64,000 nt of DNA from the NCBI GenBank assembly GCA_023512835.1, contig CM042090.1, positions 56,097,865 to 56,161,864 of the forward strand, given 5' to 3'. The notes beneath the pieces were generated by a model, which was not told the origin of the DNA, did not search any database, and was given only the letters and a program-made list of their open reading frames with translations. Shown piece by piece: positions 31,236 through 43,274 of the stretch (within the stretch, counting starts at the first letter, position 1; each line of letters starts with the position of its first letter). This stretch comes from Taxillus chinensis. Lineage: Eukaryota; Streptophyta; Magnoliopsida; Santalales; Loranthaceae. The position numbers and the translations under genes were made by a program.

Positions 31236-33959
31236 CTAAGGCTGTTCTTTAGTGCACAGAAAAAAATAATTCCAGTTAGGATCATACTTCAAAAGGTGCC
31301 TAATAAAGTAGCAGACATAGGCTCCATAGCTTTCTCCGTTAAGTTGTTGGGGAACTTCTCCTTTGCTCAGAATTGTCGAATTGAGAAGAGCATTGGGAGG
31401 CAGAGGAGGTTGGCCAATTGATTCGAAGAGTCCACTCTGTCTGACAGCATTTGACAGAGTACGGAGCAGTGGTCCAAGTTGGCTTCTTCTCATCTGGTGT
31501 CCCATAACCTGATGAGAGTCATGCAGAACAACTCTCCTGTCCTTGATGGAGAAGACTGCGAGCATGTGATGAGGAGTGCTGATCCTGTATGGAATGAGAA
31601 TAGTTGTAAGATCTTTCCATGGCTTGCTGTGTTCAGCTGTTCTATTGATGAGGGTCTAAAGGAAGTCCATTTCAGGAAGGTAGTGATCAAGCCAACAAGG
31701 TAGGATATCGATCAGATGCTTTTCTTGGTACAAGGTGGGGAACAACCTCATCTCTTCCTTCACCGCCAAGGTGAAGTTGTCAATGTCCTCAGTGGAGAAC
31801 TGTCCTTTCTCCGACAGTAGGGTGCTTATGTCTTCGGGGGAGAGAGGGGACAGAGATGACAAAAACCTTTTTGGGGTAGAGGGAGCATCACTCGCATATG
31901 CTAACATGGCATCATGTACACGCCCATCTGTATCATATGGGTCTAATTCCGTGTATGATGGGAGAAACGTGACTTGCGGAGCCTGAGCAGATAAGGAGGG
32001 TGCTGCAGTGGAGGAGTTGCGATGGTTAGAAAGAGCTGGAACAGCACTGGATGGTCCAGAGAAACGGCTGCGTTTGGGAATCGGGAGGCCCGGAGGAAGG
32101 GTTAGTGTAGGTTTTCGGCTGGGAACGTCCATAGTATCAAGAGAAGTAGTGGAAAGGGATGGATCAGATCGGGCATTCTCCCCCTGTTTGGCAGATCGGT
32201 GAGGAGGGCGAGAGGGACGACCCACAACCTGAGTCAGATCCCGGACAGAAGTGGATAGGCCCGAAAGAGATTGGGCAATAAGGTCCAGCTTCCGATCCAG
32301 TGAGAGAGAGGAGTTGGAGAGAGCGGAGAGGATCTGGGTCCTGATTTCATCAACTTTATCAGCAATGACCTGGGCCCGGGAGCGATTGCCCTCCGCAATA
32401 TGATCTAGCTGAGCAGAGACCGCGGCTTCAGACAGGATCGTGGCAAATGAGGTACGCCCAAGGCCAGAGGCAGGAGCCTTTGAGGACTCCCCCGCATGTA
32501 GAGGTGCAGGAGTGCGCAGGGCAGAGGAGTCAGCAGGTGGAGAGAACGATGAGGGAACAACAGCAGTAGCAGGTGTAGCAGAGCCACTTTGACCAGAGAG
32601 GTCAATGAGGGGAATGTCCGCAGGAGAGGAGGGACCAGCCTCAGCAGGGATAGGAGTCCATGCATCGTGAGCAAGTCCGGAAGAGGCAGCAGCAGTTGGA
32701 GGTGCGGCCTGAAGCAGAGACGACGTTAGAAAACCATGTTCAGAGTTCCAAATAATCATAGCTTCTGGGGTTTGGGTATGTTTGGTGTAATAAACCCGGA
32801 GAGCAGATTCAGGGATGTTGGCAGTGTGAGCTAGACTAAAACAGAGCCAGCAGTCAGTCAGAATGTCGGTGGGAAGATGGTCGAGGTAGTCTTAAGGGTC
32901 AACAATGCGTGCTGGAGAGGCAGCTGTAGGAGAGGTAGGCATGTTAGCGATGACAGCAGCAACGGCAGCAGTAACTAGAGAGGTAGGTGCGGGAGCACCA
33001 GTAGCAGCATCAGCAGCAGTAGCATAAGGGATAACAGCAGGGGCATTAGCAGGAGTGGCTGAAGAAACAGTCTCATGGGGAAGCGGGCCGAGAGGGCCTC
33101 TGGCATCGAAGGAGCAAGACGAACGCGCGTGCTTGCGAAGCTGCGGAGCGTGCCGGAGCAGCAACGGACCGGATGCGTGAAGACCGGTGGGTGGAGCTAA
33201 CCTCGTGACCCAAGCTGGGGGCGGGGTCACCAATGAAACTATCTTGATGTTCCGATACAACAACGCGTGCACGAGAGACAGGAGGACGGCGGACAGTGAG
33301 CGTCCCATCGGAGGTGAGATGACAAAAGTAAAAATTCTGCGGGAAGGAAATCGTCAACTGGTCCTGGAAGTGCGCGAGGCGTAGATGTCTGAAAAGTTGT
33401 GAGAGAATCCATCCGAAAGATGAATTCCATTTGCCGTTCCACATAACCCGAAAAAGAAAATCGCCCCAGTCTAGAGGCAATTGCTCAAAGACCACATAGA
33501 TCGCCAGGAGCAAATCGTACAGGACTGAGTCAAGAGCCGTAGAGTGAGCCAGTAAGCATCGACTGAGTATGGTGGCCATACAGCGATAGGGGCCTTGAAA
33601 AGACTTCAGCTTGTATTCCTTCACTTTGGAGGGACATCTCATGGCAGTAGCCATGATTTAAGCACTCGGCCGGTAATCACTGCCACTTGGGAAATGGAAG
33701 ACGTCATAGATCACTTGAGGAGTGATCTTAATGGGTTGACCTCGGATACCAGAGACAATTGACTGGTCACTGGATTCAAAGTGCTCATAGAAAGATCGGA
33801 CGTCTGAGATGAGAAGATCAGCCGGGGCAAAGACAATGTCGAGGAGACACTGGAGGCTAGCAAGGAGCGAACCTCGTAGAGCCAGGCAGGAGGGTCGGAA
33901 ATGCCAGCCTAGTCGACAAGATGGCCAGGAACAACGCCGTAGAGAGCAGGAGATGCCAT
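31236..33959 (-). pseudogene. Accessory gene of D with Cys-to-Tyr protease domain
   Basis: ATG at 33959-33957 (MASPALYGVVPGHLVD), then TAG where B has Trp. N-domain fragments span 33658-33900 and 33073-33654. The middle 31656-32759 is one long open frame with LIDLS (32595-32609), a coiled-coil stretch and IPKRSRFS. The protease part 31236-31565 has His (31569-31571), Asp (31518-31520) and Gln (31344-31346) at Ulp1 spacing, but the Cys codon is TAT (Tyr) at 31326-31328, so it is catalytically dead. A frame change near 31660 separates the two fragments. TAG at 31236 ends it early; the remaining tail codons lie on both sides of solo LTR E. Confidence 0.82.
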
Positions 33960-34017
33960 TGGAATTGGAAGATTGAAGGAGAAGGAAGGGGAGGTCTTTG
34001 GTGAATAGAGAACAACG

Positions 34018-34081
34018 AGGGTTTAGGATTCTGAGTAGTGAAAGCAATAGCCTTGCGCTCGCGTGAGAGTTCAATATAAAT
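34018..34081 (-). promoter_or_regulatory. Putative core promoter of D accessory gene
   Basis: On the minus strand a TATA (atttatat, 34074-34081) is followed by atcctaaaccct (34018-34029) and the ATG at 33959. Spacing TATA-ATG is about 115 nt, matching A and B. A ccacgtcatt element lies further upstream near 34192-34202. Confidence 0.5.
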
Positions 34082-35666
34082 AGGACCCATTCCGTGGAAG
34101 CCAGCAGGTCTCGGGTTTAAGCGAGATGAGCAGTGATCCGCCTGACAATCCGATGTCATTAGACTTGATGTATTAGCGCCGTCAAGTAAACTAATGACGT
34201 GGCAGCCGTGCTAACCATTCAATAATGACAGCTGTATTCATACTGCCGAATTTTGAAAAGACAAATTACCGGGCTCGAGACGTGCATTTAATGAACCATC
34301 ATTATTCCTCCTCAACAAAATGCGATCTAAGATAATCACTTGGTTTATCGCGAATTGAGAATTCCAAGAGTCAGGAGGAATTAAACCGACTCTCATCTGG
34401 GCTTGATATTGTCCGTGTGAACTATATCCTGATGATAGACTGACTGTCCGTAGAAGTTAAGTGCTGATAAAGAATGATTCCTTTGCTGTCTTGGTGTCGA
34501 GGAAATAAGAAGTACCACAACACTTCAAATCCGAGACATCAAAACAAGATAGAGCAATGAAGTGCAAAGAGAATTTGAACCTGTAGCTTGAAAAATAAAC
34601 TAAAGAAACAGTAGACTAACAGGTTGAGTTAGTACGGATATGGATCAAATAGTCTAAGTGAGAACATCATAATCCGAACTAAAAAGAGACAGAACTTATG
34701 CATATGTAAGAATAGTAACAAGACACATACATGTGAATTATGATCAAATTACTGAAGAAAATGCATATAACAACTGATAAACACATAAGTCCATGTAGGT
34801 CAACATAGCGAAACCTTCATACTAACAGTGATAGCTAAGATAAATTAAAAATCATATGATTTTCCCAAGTTATGATTCATGAGTGAAACTGGGGATATGA
34901 ACACATGTCAAAAGTAGGCAGATGATTATCCGATTAAAATGCACAGTTGAGGAAAGAAAGACATCCAGCCATGCCACAATTCTGATTCATCATTGCATGT
35001 CCAGTCAGATGCGGAAGTGAAAGTTTAGAGGAAGGAGCATCCGAGACATAAAAGGGGTCATTACAGAGGTAATAAAAAGAAGCTTTTGCTCCCCCTTAGA
35101 GCATGCGATCCTCTCAGTGAAAGACTCCCCCTTAAATAGATAGCCAGGAAAGAGGTCATGAGACATATACGAGGGGCATTACTAAATTGATCAATGAAGC
35201 ATTTTCTCCCCTATAGATCGTGCGATCCTCTCGGTTGACGTTTCCTGCTTAGAGAAAGTTAGCGTTGTCTACCCTTTTAGAAAACTACACTTCAGAAGCT
35301 GATCGATCATGATCGCATATACATCCACCAGACATTCCGAGCTAACCCATTTCATTTCTTCAACTATACATGATAATAGAGCAATCTAAATGAACCGGCA
35401 TTTGTCATGTGGTGGAGAATGAGAATCAAGATCATGAAATCCTAAAAAGATTATTCATATAAGTTTTAATCATGTTGCCTAAATGACTTCAGTCGGGAAA
35501 TGCAAGCATCCTCCCCTAAAGAAAAACTTTGGTATTTATCAGATGCATAGGACACGTTAAGCAGTAAGTATGATCAAAAATTAAGTTCGGTATGAATCTA
35601 TTACTTTCAATAAAAGCACAATGCATGTTTTGAAAGAAGATATACTGTTGAGTGATTTAAGTGAAG
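34082..35666 (-). other. Spacer of D with three polypurine motifs
   Basis: No gene. On the minus strand polypurine motifs lie at 35203-35212, 35125-35133 and 35089-35097, the same order and context as in A and B. The rest is AT-rich and alignable with A's 6761-8305. Confidence 0.75.
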
Positions 35667-38600
35667 CTATGCAGAAAAGTCAAGCATACCTAATCGGAAG
35701 AGTAAATTCAGAAAACCTTCCAGGCTTGCATCAGGTAGGGGCTTTGTAAATATGTCTGCCAGTTGATCTTCAGTAGCAACATGTTCCATAGATATATGCT
35801 TTTTGAGAACATGGTCGCGAATGAAGTGATACCTGACCTCAATGCGCTTCGTCTTTGGGTGTATGATAGGATTGTTGCTGATAGCGATTGCAGTGGTGTT
35901 GTCACACTACAGTGGAATAGATGTCATGTTAAAACCATAGTCAGTAAGTTGACTTTGCATCCAGAGAACCTATGCGTAACAACTCCCAGCGGCTATATAT
36001 TCCGCCTCAGCAGTAGAGGTTGATACGGAATTCTGCTTCTTACTGAACCATGAAATTAATCTATTTCCAAGAAACTGACATGTACCACTTGTGCTTTTCC
36101 TGTCGATGCGACACCCAGCAAAACCAGCATCAGAATATCTGGATAAGGTGAAGTTGGACTCCTTTGGGTACCAGAGTCCCAAATTCACAGTCCCTTTAAG
36201 ATACCTTAATATCCATTTGACATGAAGCATATGTGACTCTTTGGGATTCGCCTGATATCTTGCATAGATGCAGGTTGCAAACATAATGTCCGGGCGACTT
36301 GCTGTAAGATACAGCAAGGATCCTATCATCCCTCTGTATTCAGTCACATTTACTGATTTGCCGTCCAAATCAGGGTCTAACTTGCCACTGACTGGCATTG
36401 GAGTCTTGACGGGAGATGAACCTTCCATACCAAACTTCTTAATTAAGTCACGTGTGTACTTAGCTTGGTTGATGAAGATCCCTTCCTTCAATTGTTTGAC
36501 TTCTATTCCAAGGAAGTAGGACAGTTCTCCCATCATACTCATCTCAAACTTGCCAGTCATCAACTTTGCAAATTCTTCACAAAGTTTCGGATTTGATGAT
36601 CCGAAAATGATATCATCCACATATATCTGTACGATCAGAGTATATCCTTTCTCTTGTTGTAGGAATAAAGTGGTGTCTATCTTCCATTTTCGGAAGTTGT
36701 GAGCAATTAGGAATTCTTATAGTGTATCGTACTAGGCTCTTGGAGCTTGCTTCAAACCATACAAACTTTCCGAAGCTTGTAGACTTGATGTCCTGCCTTA
36801 GGTACAATGAAACCGGGAGGTTGTTCAACGTACACCTCCTCTTGAAGATATCCATTCAGAAATGTGCTTTTGACGTCCATTTGATAAACTATGAAGTTTT
36901 CATATGAAGCATACGCCAGAAACATTCTAATTGCCTCAAGTCTTGCTACCGGAGCAAAGGTCTCGTCATAGTCTATTCCTTCTTCTTGACGATATCCTTT
37001 GGCTACTAGTCTAGCTTTGTTCCGGATTACTATTCCATCTGTATCAAGCTTGTTCCGGAACACCCATTTAACCCCAATGACTTGCTGAGACTTAGGCCTT
37101 GGTACTAGAGTCCACACATCATTTCACTTAAATTGATTCAGCTCTTCTTGCATAGTTTCTATCCAGTTCGAATCCTGAAGAGCTTCATCTACCACCTTTG
37201 GTTCTATTTGAGATAGAAAACATGAGTAAAGACAAATGTTGGAGGTGACTGCTCTTGTTCTTACACCAACAGTAGGATCACCAATCACTTGTTCTGAAGA
37301 GTGGTTTCGAGTCCACCTGTAATTTTGTGCATGTGATGGTTGATCTTGAATAATTTGAAGCTCTGCCAGATTGGGTGGTTCAGGTACATTCGTCGGTTGA
37401 GCTTCTTCCGGACTAGATGTTTCCGTATTAGCAGGTTCAGAAGAACTAGGTGGTTCTTCGACACTGTTGCTTTCAATGTTAACTAGTCCGGAGGGACTTG
37501 AAGGTACTCCGGAATTTTGGATATCCGTAGGAGTATGTCCGGAGTTAAATGGAAGTCCACAGTCCGATTCATCCATAGCATCATCCATATCATTTCTTTG
37601 TGCTTCACTAGTGCCACGTGGTTGGTCAGTACGTGTAACAGGAACATTCATAAACTTTGAATAGTCGATGTTGTCATCCTGATCCTGCACATTTGAACTT
37701 GAAGCACCAACTTTTGACCAATCCAGGTTAGCTTCATCAAAAGTCACATGGATAGATTCTTCAACTTTCAAAAGTTTCTATTGAAGACCCGATAAGCCTT
37801 GCTATGTAATGAGTACCCAACAAAGATCCCATCATCAGATTTTGGTTCAAATTTATTCCAGGGTTCTTTGCCGTTGTTTAATATATAGCAAGTACACCCA
37901 AAAGCTTTGAAATGTGAAATTGAAGGCTTTCGTCCTCTCCACATCTCATAGGGTGTTTTCATGGTAGATTTATTTATTAGAGTTCTATTTTGAACATAGC
38001 AGGCAGTGGACACAGCTTCAGCCCATAGACTGAGAGGAAGCTTTGCCCCTGCTAACATAGATCTGCCAGCTTCGACTAAAGTGCGATTCTTGCACTCAGC
38101 TACCCCATTTTATTGTGGAGTTCTGGGTGCAGAGAAGTCATGCTGAATGCCCTTTTCAGAACAATATGACCTCATATCCGAAAAATCAAATTCTGTACCA
38201 TGATCACTCCCGATGCATTTAATGCTCAGTCCTTGTGAGTTGCTTATCCGGTTGAAAAGATCTACAAGATGCTCAAATGTTTGATCCTTAGATTTCAGGA
38301 ACATCACTCATGTGTATCTGGTGAACTCATTGATAACCACAAGGGTATATCTCGCACTGGCAAGTGAAGCTACAGAAATGGGACCGCAGAGATCCATATG
38401 AAGAAGTTGTAGAGGAGCAGTTAATGAATTAACTGATTTGCTCTTAAAACTATGTTTGGTCTGTTTGCCAAGTTGACATTCTCGACAGAGAGTCTCTGGA
38501 GTATTTATGTTTAGGCATACCAGTAACCAAATCGAGCGATGCTAATTTAGACAGAGTCTTAAAATTTAAATGAGCGCAACGCTTGTGCCATAGCCAACTA

Positions 38601-39041
38601 TCTTCATTTGATGTTGTAGTGAGGAAGCATACAGGGTCAGAAGAATTATTTCTTAAGACCACAGAGTATATGTCCCCATCTCTTGATCCGGATAATTTAA
38701 TATCTCCGAATAAGTTATCTCTGACTATGCAGGTGTTGGACAAAAAGGAAACAGTGAAACCTTTGTCACATAAATTACTAACACTCACATAAATTACTAA
38801 CACTCGACAGATTATGCTTCAAACCTTCGACTAGTGCAACCTTAGTAATTGATACACAGCCGTTGGTTAAAGTGCCATACCTGACAGTCTTACCTTTGCT
38901 GTTATCCCCATATGATACGGATGGTCCTCGTTTGTCATTGACTTCAACAAGCAGAGTCTGATCACCCGTCATATGTCCAGAGCATCCACTATCGAGGATC
39001 CACTTGCTTTGATTGATCTTTGATTTCAAGTGGTCCGGCAA
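35667..39041 (-). pseudogene. pol: pol of element D: protease, integrase, RT, RNase H (frameshifted)
   Basis: Protease: LDSGCSGHMTGD with DSG at 38985-38993. Integrase: zinc domain WHKRCAHLNF (about 38570-38600), then the catalytic core, with CIGSDHGTEFDF near 38200. [14 protein letters not shown] and [21 protein letters not shown] (about 36930-37080), [17 protein letters not shown] and intact YVDD at 36612-36623. RNase H: the long frame 35970-36620 runs into GCRIDRKSTSG and AEAEYIAAGSCYA, then to DQLADIFTKPLP and TAG at 35667-35669. Frames change at least seven times, so no polyprotein can be made, but most motifs are readable. The integrase-RT linker lacks A's 18-bp expansion. Confidence 0.92.
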
Positions 39042-41386
39042 TGAGTTCTAGAGATGCCCCTGCAGAACAACAGATTACACTTTTGGTGCCCAAACTTATT
39101 TTGGGTGGTTAGAAAGAACAGCAGTAGGGTCAATAGTTCCGGATTTAACTTTGCTAGGACTTTTAGCTTTCCAGGTTGACTTTAGTTTGTTAGTTTCAGC
39201 TGATTCTTTTACTTGGGTTTTCTTGGGAGAGATACTCCCTTGAGATTTAGATTGTGTTTTGCTCGAAGAACCCTTTTTGTTGAACTGATCTTTATTGGTA
39301 CGAACTTGATTACAAAGCCAGTTATCAGATAAACTCCAACATTCATAGTGATAATGACCTATTTCCCTACAGATGCAACAAACACTATAATGCGGAGTAC
39401 AAACAGGGGATACAGGTCTCTTAGATTTTACAGACTTTCTACTCTGTTCCCTATGGCCTAGTCCATTGCGTTTAGGTGACGCGCTCTTGGCCCTAGATGC
39501 GTCAGCCTTTGCCTTTCCTTTCTTTTTGGGTGCTACAATTTTGGCTTGAACTGCAGCAGCCTTCCCTTCATCATTATGTACGGGTGCTACTGCTACAGGA
39601 AGTGCAGTAACAGCCTCACTTCCACAGTTATAAACTATGGTGCCACCTGAAATGAAACCATCCAACGGTTTAGATGTACTAATAGGATATAAGTTGGTTA
39701 GTTTCAGAGTGAACTCCGGAGGACACTCAGTAGCTTGAGCATTGGAAGTTGTGGTTCGGATCCTAGGCCAGGTTTGACTCGAATGTTATTCGGATCAGTC
39801 CTAAATGTAGACACTATTTTCCCGGATTTTAGCCACTTACGATTTATTTCCTTTTCCTGTTCAAGTTCATTCTCGAGTCTTTTCACAATAACTTTTAGGC
39901 CTGATAGGTTGGTATTTAGCAGATGGTTTTTAGCTCTTAGATCATGATACCAAGCCTCTTTTCCTCTGAAGTCAGCTATGTCCTTTTCAAGTCTAGTAAT
40001 AGTAAATTCAAGATGTTTATTCTGACTTTCCATATCTTTGTACATTTGAGTAATTATTCGTCTATCATTCTTTTCATAATCACGTTCAGTAATAAGAGAT
40101 TCTAATTTACTCATGAACTCAGAGATTGAAGGTACCTCAGTATTTGCCATGAGGCAAATGTTTGGTTTAGAAGTTGGCTCATCATCCGAGGATTCCTCCT
40201 CTTCTTCTGAGCCACTGACATATTTTGTGACGAACGCCTTCCTCTTGTTCTTGCTATTGTCTTTGTTGTCTGAGGTGGAGCGGCGAGGAGTTACCTTGTC
40301 ACTTTTCTTAGCCACTTTAGATTTCGATCTATAGTCCTTGGCCCAGTGACTGGTTTTCCCACAGTTGTAGCATTCCTGGGAACTAGACTCCGGTCGCTCC
40401 TTCCTTCAGAAAGATGATGAGGAGCGTCTCCTGAATCCTTTTCTGCTTTTCCGTAGGAATCGCTCAAAGGATTTGACAAGGAGAGCTATTTCCTCCTCCT
40501 CGTAAGAGTCAGAATTCTCGGACTCATTCGTATCATCATTCCTCAGTATGCTGAGACATTACATAGCTTTGAGAGCTACCCCCTTTTCTTTCCGAGCTAT
40601 TTTCTCATCTTGGTCAGATTATTTAAACCTGACTTCGTGAGTCCACAGCTCTCCATATAGTTCTTCAAGGGGAACATACTGCCAGTTCTTGTCGGATTGA
40701 ATCTTGAGTTGTTTGGAGTACTAGCGATCCGGCAAGGAGCAAAAGAACTTGTCATTGATCTGAGATTGAGAATAATGCTCATTGACAGTTTTCAGCTCCA
40801 AGATAAGCTTGCCGAATCTCCGATAGATGCTCTCGAGTGATTCGCCCGGTTTATGATTGAAACTCTCAAAGTTCTGTCTGAGAGTACAGATAACGTTCTG
40901 CATTTGGGACTGACTTCCCTCATAGAGGATTGTCAGTTTATCCCAGACAACTTTTGCTGTCATGTTGCCCTGGACGTCCGTGAAAGCCTCGGAATCCAAA
41001 GATGATGTAACATATGCCAGAGCCTTTTTGTTGGCACACTGCCAGGCTCTTTTATCATTAGTGAGTTCGGCATCAGTCTTTGGTCTTCTAACTCCATGTT
41101 CTCCGATAGTCATCGGAGTGGGTATCTCCTGATGAAGACATGGCCACATGAGATGATCATGGCAGACCATGAACATTCTCATGTGAGCTTTCCACTGGGA
41201 GAAAAGCTCTGGTGTGAATTTGGGTGGCTTTGTCAGAGTGAATCCAAAACTTCGTGGTCGTGGAGCAGCGGTAGTAGCAGGTTGAGGTGGATCAACATTT
41301 TCACTGGTGCTTCGATTTGGAAGGGGCTCTTGTGCTCCTCCGGAGTTAAGGTGAGTGTTGAATAGCATGCTGCTTTCTTCGGGCAT
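39042..41386 (-). pseudogene. gag: gag of element D (frameshifted)
   Basis: Start MPEESSMLFNTHLNSGG at 41386; the frame is also open upstream through the primer site. The capsid part (40721-41386) is intact as one frame, including FTPELFSQWKAHMRMF, TDVQGNMTAKVVWDKL and the ESLESIYRRFGKLILEL segment. A first zinc knuckle at 40331-40372 reads CYNCGKTSHWAKDY with the last Cys lost. A coiled coil (about 39810-40090) follows the EEEESSDDE acid stretch. A second zinc knuckle, CCICREIGHYHYEC (39339-39380), is a complete CX2CX4HX4C. Two or more frame changes separate these parts. Architecture matches Sirevirus Gag. Confidence 0.88.
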
Positions 41387-41433
41387 TGGTAAGAGTGAAA
41401 GAGTGAGATCTCTAGTTAGAACGAATAGAACTT

Positions 41434-41445
41434 GCTCTGATACCA
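41434..41445 (-). other. Primer binding site of D (initiator Met tRNA)
   Basis: tggtatcagagc on the minus strand, two bases after the 5' LTR end; the canonical copia site. Confidence 0.92.
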
Positions 41446-41447
41446 CT

Positions 41448-42766
41448 TGTTGGTCCCTAGGAGCCTAGAGGGGGTGAATAGGCTCAAATCAAAACTCTTT
41501 TGCTCTCACAGGTATAGCACAATCTGGTTAAAAGATATAAAATCAGTGCGGAAGATAACCAGATAGTGGAAGTATTTTGCTTTATTATCTGATGATAATT
41601 ACAACAAAATAAGCAACAATTGCAGCTGATTACAATAGCACTCAGTTTTACAGTTACACACACTGGCATTGATAATCTCTATGAGCTCTTGTACAACAGC
41701 CTACTTCACGCGCGTATCAGTTCTTCCTTTATATGTACGCTTTTTGAATGTACAGCACTACAGATATATATAGACATCCTAGGAATCTAACTTGGAACTG
41801 TATTTTCTGAGCACTATGTAAACATTAAGTTCTTGTCGGAAAATACTTCTGCTATAACTACTTCGGATTTGGAGCTCGAAATATTGGAAGCATAAGTGAA
41901 TTGAATTACTTCGCTTGATTCCAATTGCATTTGGGACTGCATCCACATCTCCGAGTGCTCCACATGTAGGACAGTTTAGATCTTCAATGAGTTTGTCTTA
42001 CATCGGAACATAGTGAGCTGATATCATAAATGCGGTATGGATAAGTTGAAGTAGCGTCTTTTTAGTCCGGTGTAGATTTCCTTACTCCATATCAACGAGG
42101 CTCGGATCCTTACTCCGTGTCAGTTATTGCTTACTCCGTGTCAGTTATTGCTTACTCCGTGTACATGAAGTCCTAAAATCCTTATTCCGTGTCAGCGCTT
42201 CCTTACTCCGCATGAGGTAGATATGCGGAATCCTTATTCTGCATCAGCGCTTCCTTACTCCGCTTGAGTAATGATTTGGATTCCTTATTCCGCATCAGTT
42301 GTCCTTACTCCGCATCAGTCATTTCTCACTCCGCTCGAATGAAAGACTCGAATTCCTTAGTCCGTATCTTCTTTTCCTTAGACAGCTGGAGTGAAAGACT
42401 TAATTTTTTTCTTTGCAATAAATCTCTCTTACTCCGTATGAGGTGTAGACTCGGATTCTCATTCCGCATAAAATGACTTAGTCCAATCAACAATAAAAGC
42501 GCGGATTCCTTAGTCGTTTTGTCAAGTGATTAGTCCGTACAGAGAGTCCTTACTTCGGATGAAGACTTGGTTATTTACCAAGTGTTTGACGACACTCATG
42601 ATAATCCGGATCAGGATTATGTATCGTCCTTTGCTTTGCTCTTACAGGAGTAGGTCCGGATTAAAGTTTTATCTTCTGCACAGACTTAAAATAAACATGA
42701 AACATCTTAAAATCAAATTACATAGGGTTTGATTCGCATCATCCAAATTCTAGGTTTGATCCAACA
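41448..42766 (-). repeat. 5' LTR of D (1319 bp)
   Basis: Pairs with 27802-29119. About sixteen tccttactccg-like motifs between 42080 and 42560 mark U3; TATA (minus strand) is near 41763-41772. The duplication ctttt follows at 42767-42771. Confidence 0.95.
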
Positions 42767-42771
42767 CTTTT

Positions 42772-43274
42772 TTCTTGTGTTTTCCTGCCTGTCTCACCAC
42801 GTGTCACAATGTGACTGGTTTTAAAAAACAAAAAAACAAAATAAAAAGAAAAAGAAAACAAAAAATTTACGCGTTATCCTTATCCCTTCCACCAACTACT
42901 TCGTCTTCTTCCTTTCTCTCTCTCTTCCCCGTTTGTCTTCTTTGCTACAGCCGCGCCCACAGACATCGTGATCCCGGAGGACCACCTCATGCCTACCGGA
43001 GTCCCATACCGGCTCCAACTCTCCTCGCCAAACCAAACCATGTTTCGAACCGTGGTTGCCTCCTCTCTCTCGGATCAAACCACGTTGTTAACCCATGACT
43101 GCTTCCAAGCCCCCAGCCAACCGAACAGCCATAACCCTAACCTCTCTCGCCTATATAAGCCCAGTTGTTCAGCCATAGGCTCTCTCTCTTTCTGGAAAAA
43201 AAAATCCAGATACTCTCCTCCGCTCTTGGTTTTGCTGGTTCTCTGATTCATCATCAAAAAACCATCACCACCTC
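42772..43274 (+). repeat. 3' LTR of G, second segment with promoter
   Basis: Continues G's U3 after D. A TATA (tatataag, 43152-43159) follows a C-rich stretch and is followed by a CT-rich leader, so transcription should begin near 43185. The open frames here are short and unconserved. Confidence 0.68.
43152..43159 (+). promoter_or_regulatory. TATA box of G LTR
   Basis: gcctatataagccc context, typical of plant LTR promoters, in the correct orientation for G. Confidence 0.6.

Larger units (their letters stand above)
27802..42766 (-). mobile_element. Element D: full-length Sirevirus-type copia element, minus strand
   Basis: Complete from LTR to LTR with perfect 5-bp target duplication. Length is 14,965 bp, or about 13.05 kb after removing solo LTR E and its duplication. 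Reading on the minus strand: 5' LTR 41448-42766, primer site, gag, pol, spacer with three polypurine motifs, accessory gene, polypurine tract, 3' LTR 27802-29119. In the first 190 bp the LTRs differ at about ten positions, so it is older than A. All coding parts are interrupted by frameshifts. Confidence 0.95.
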
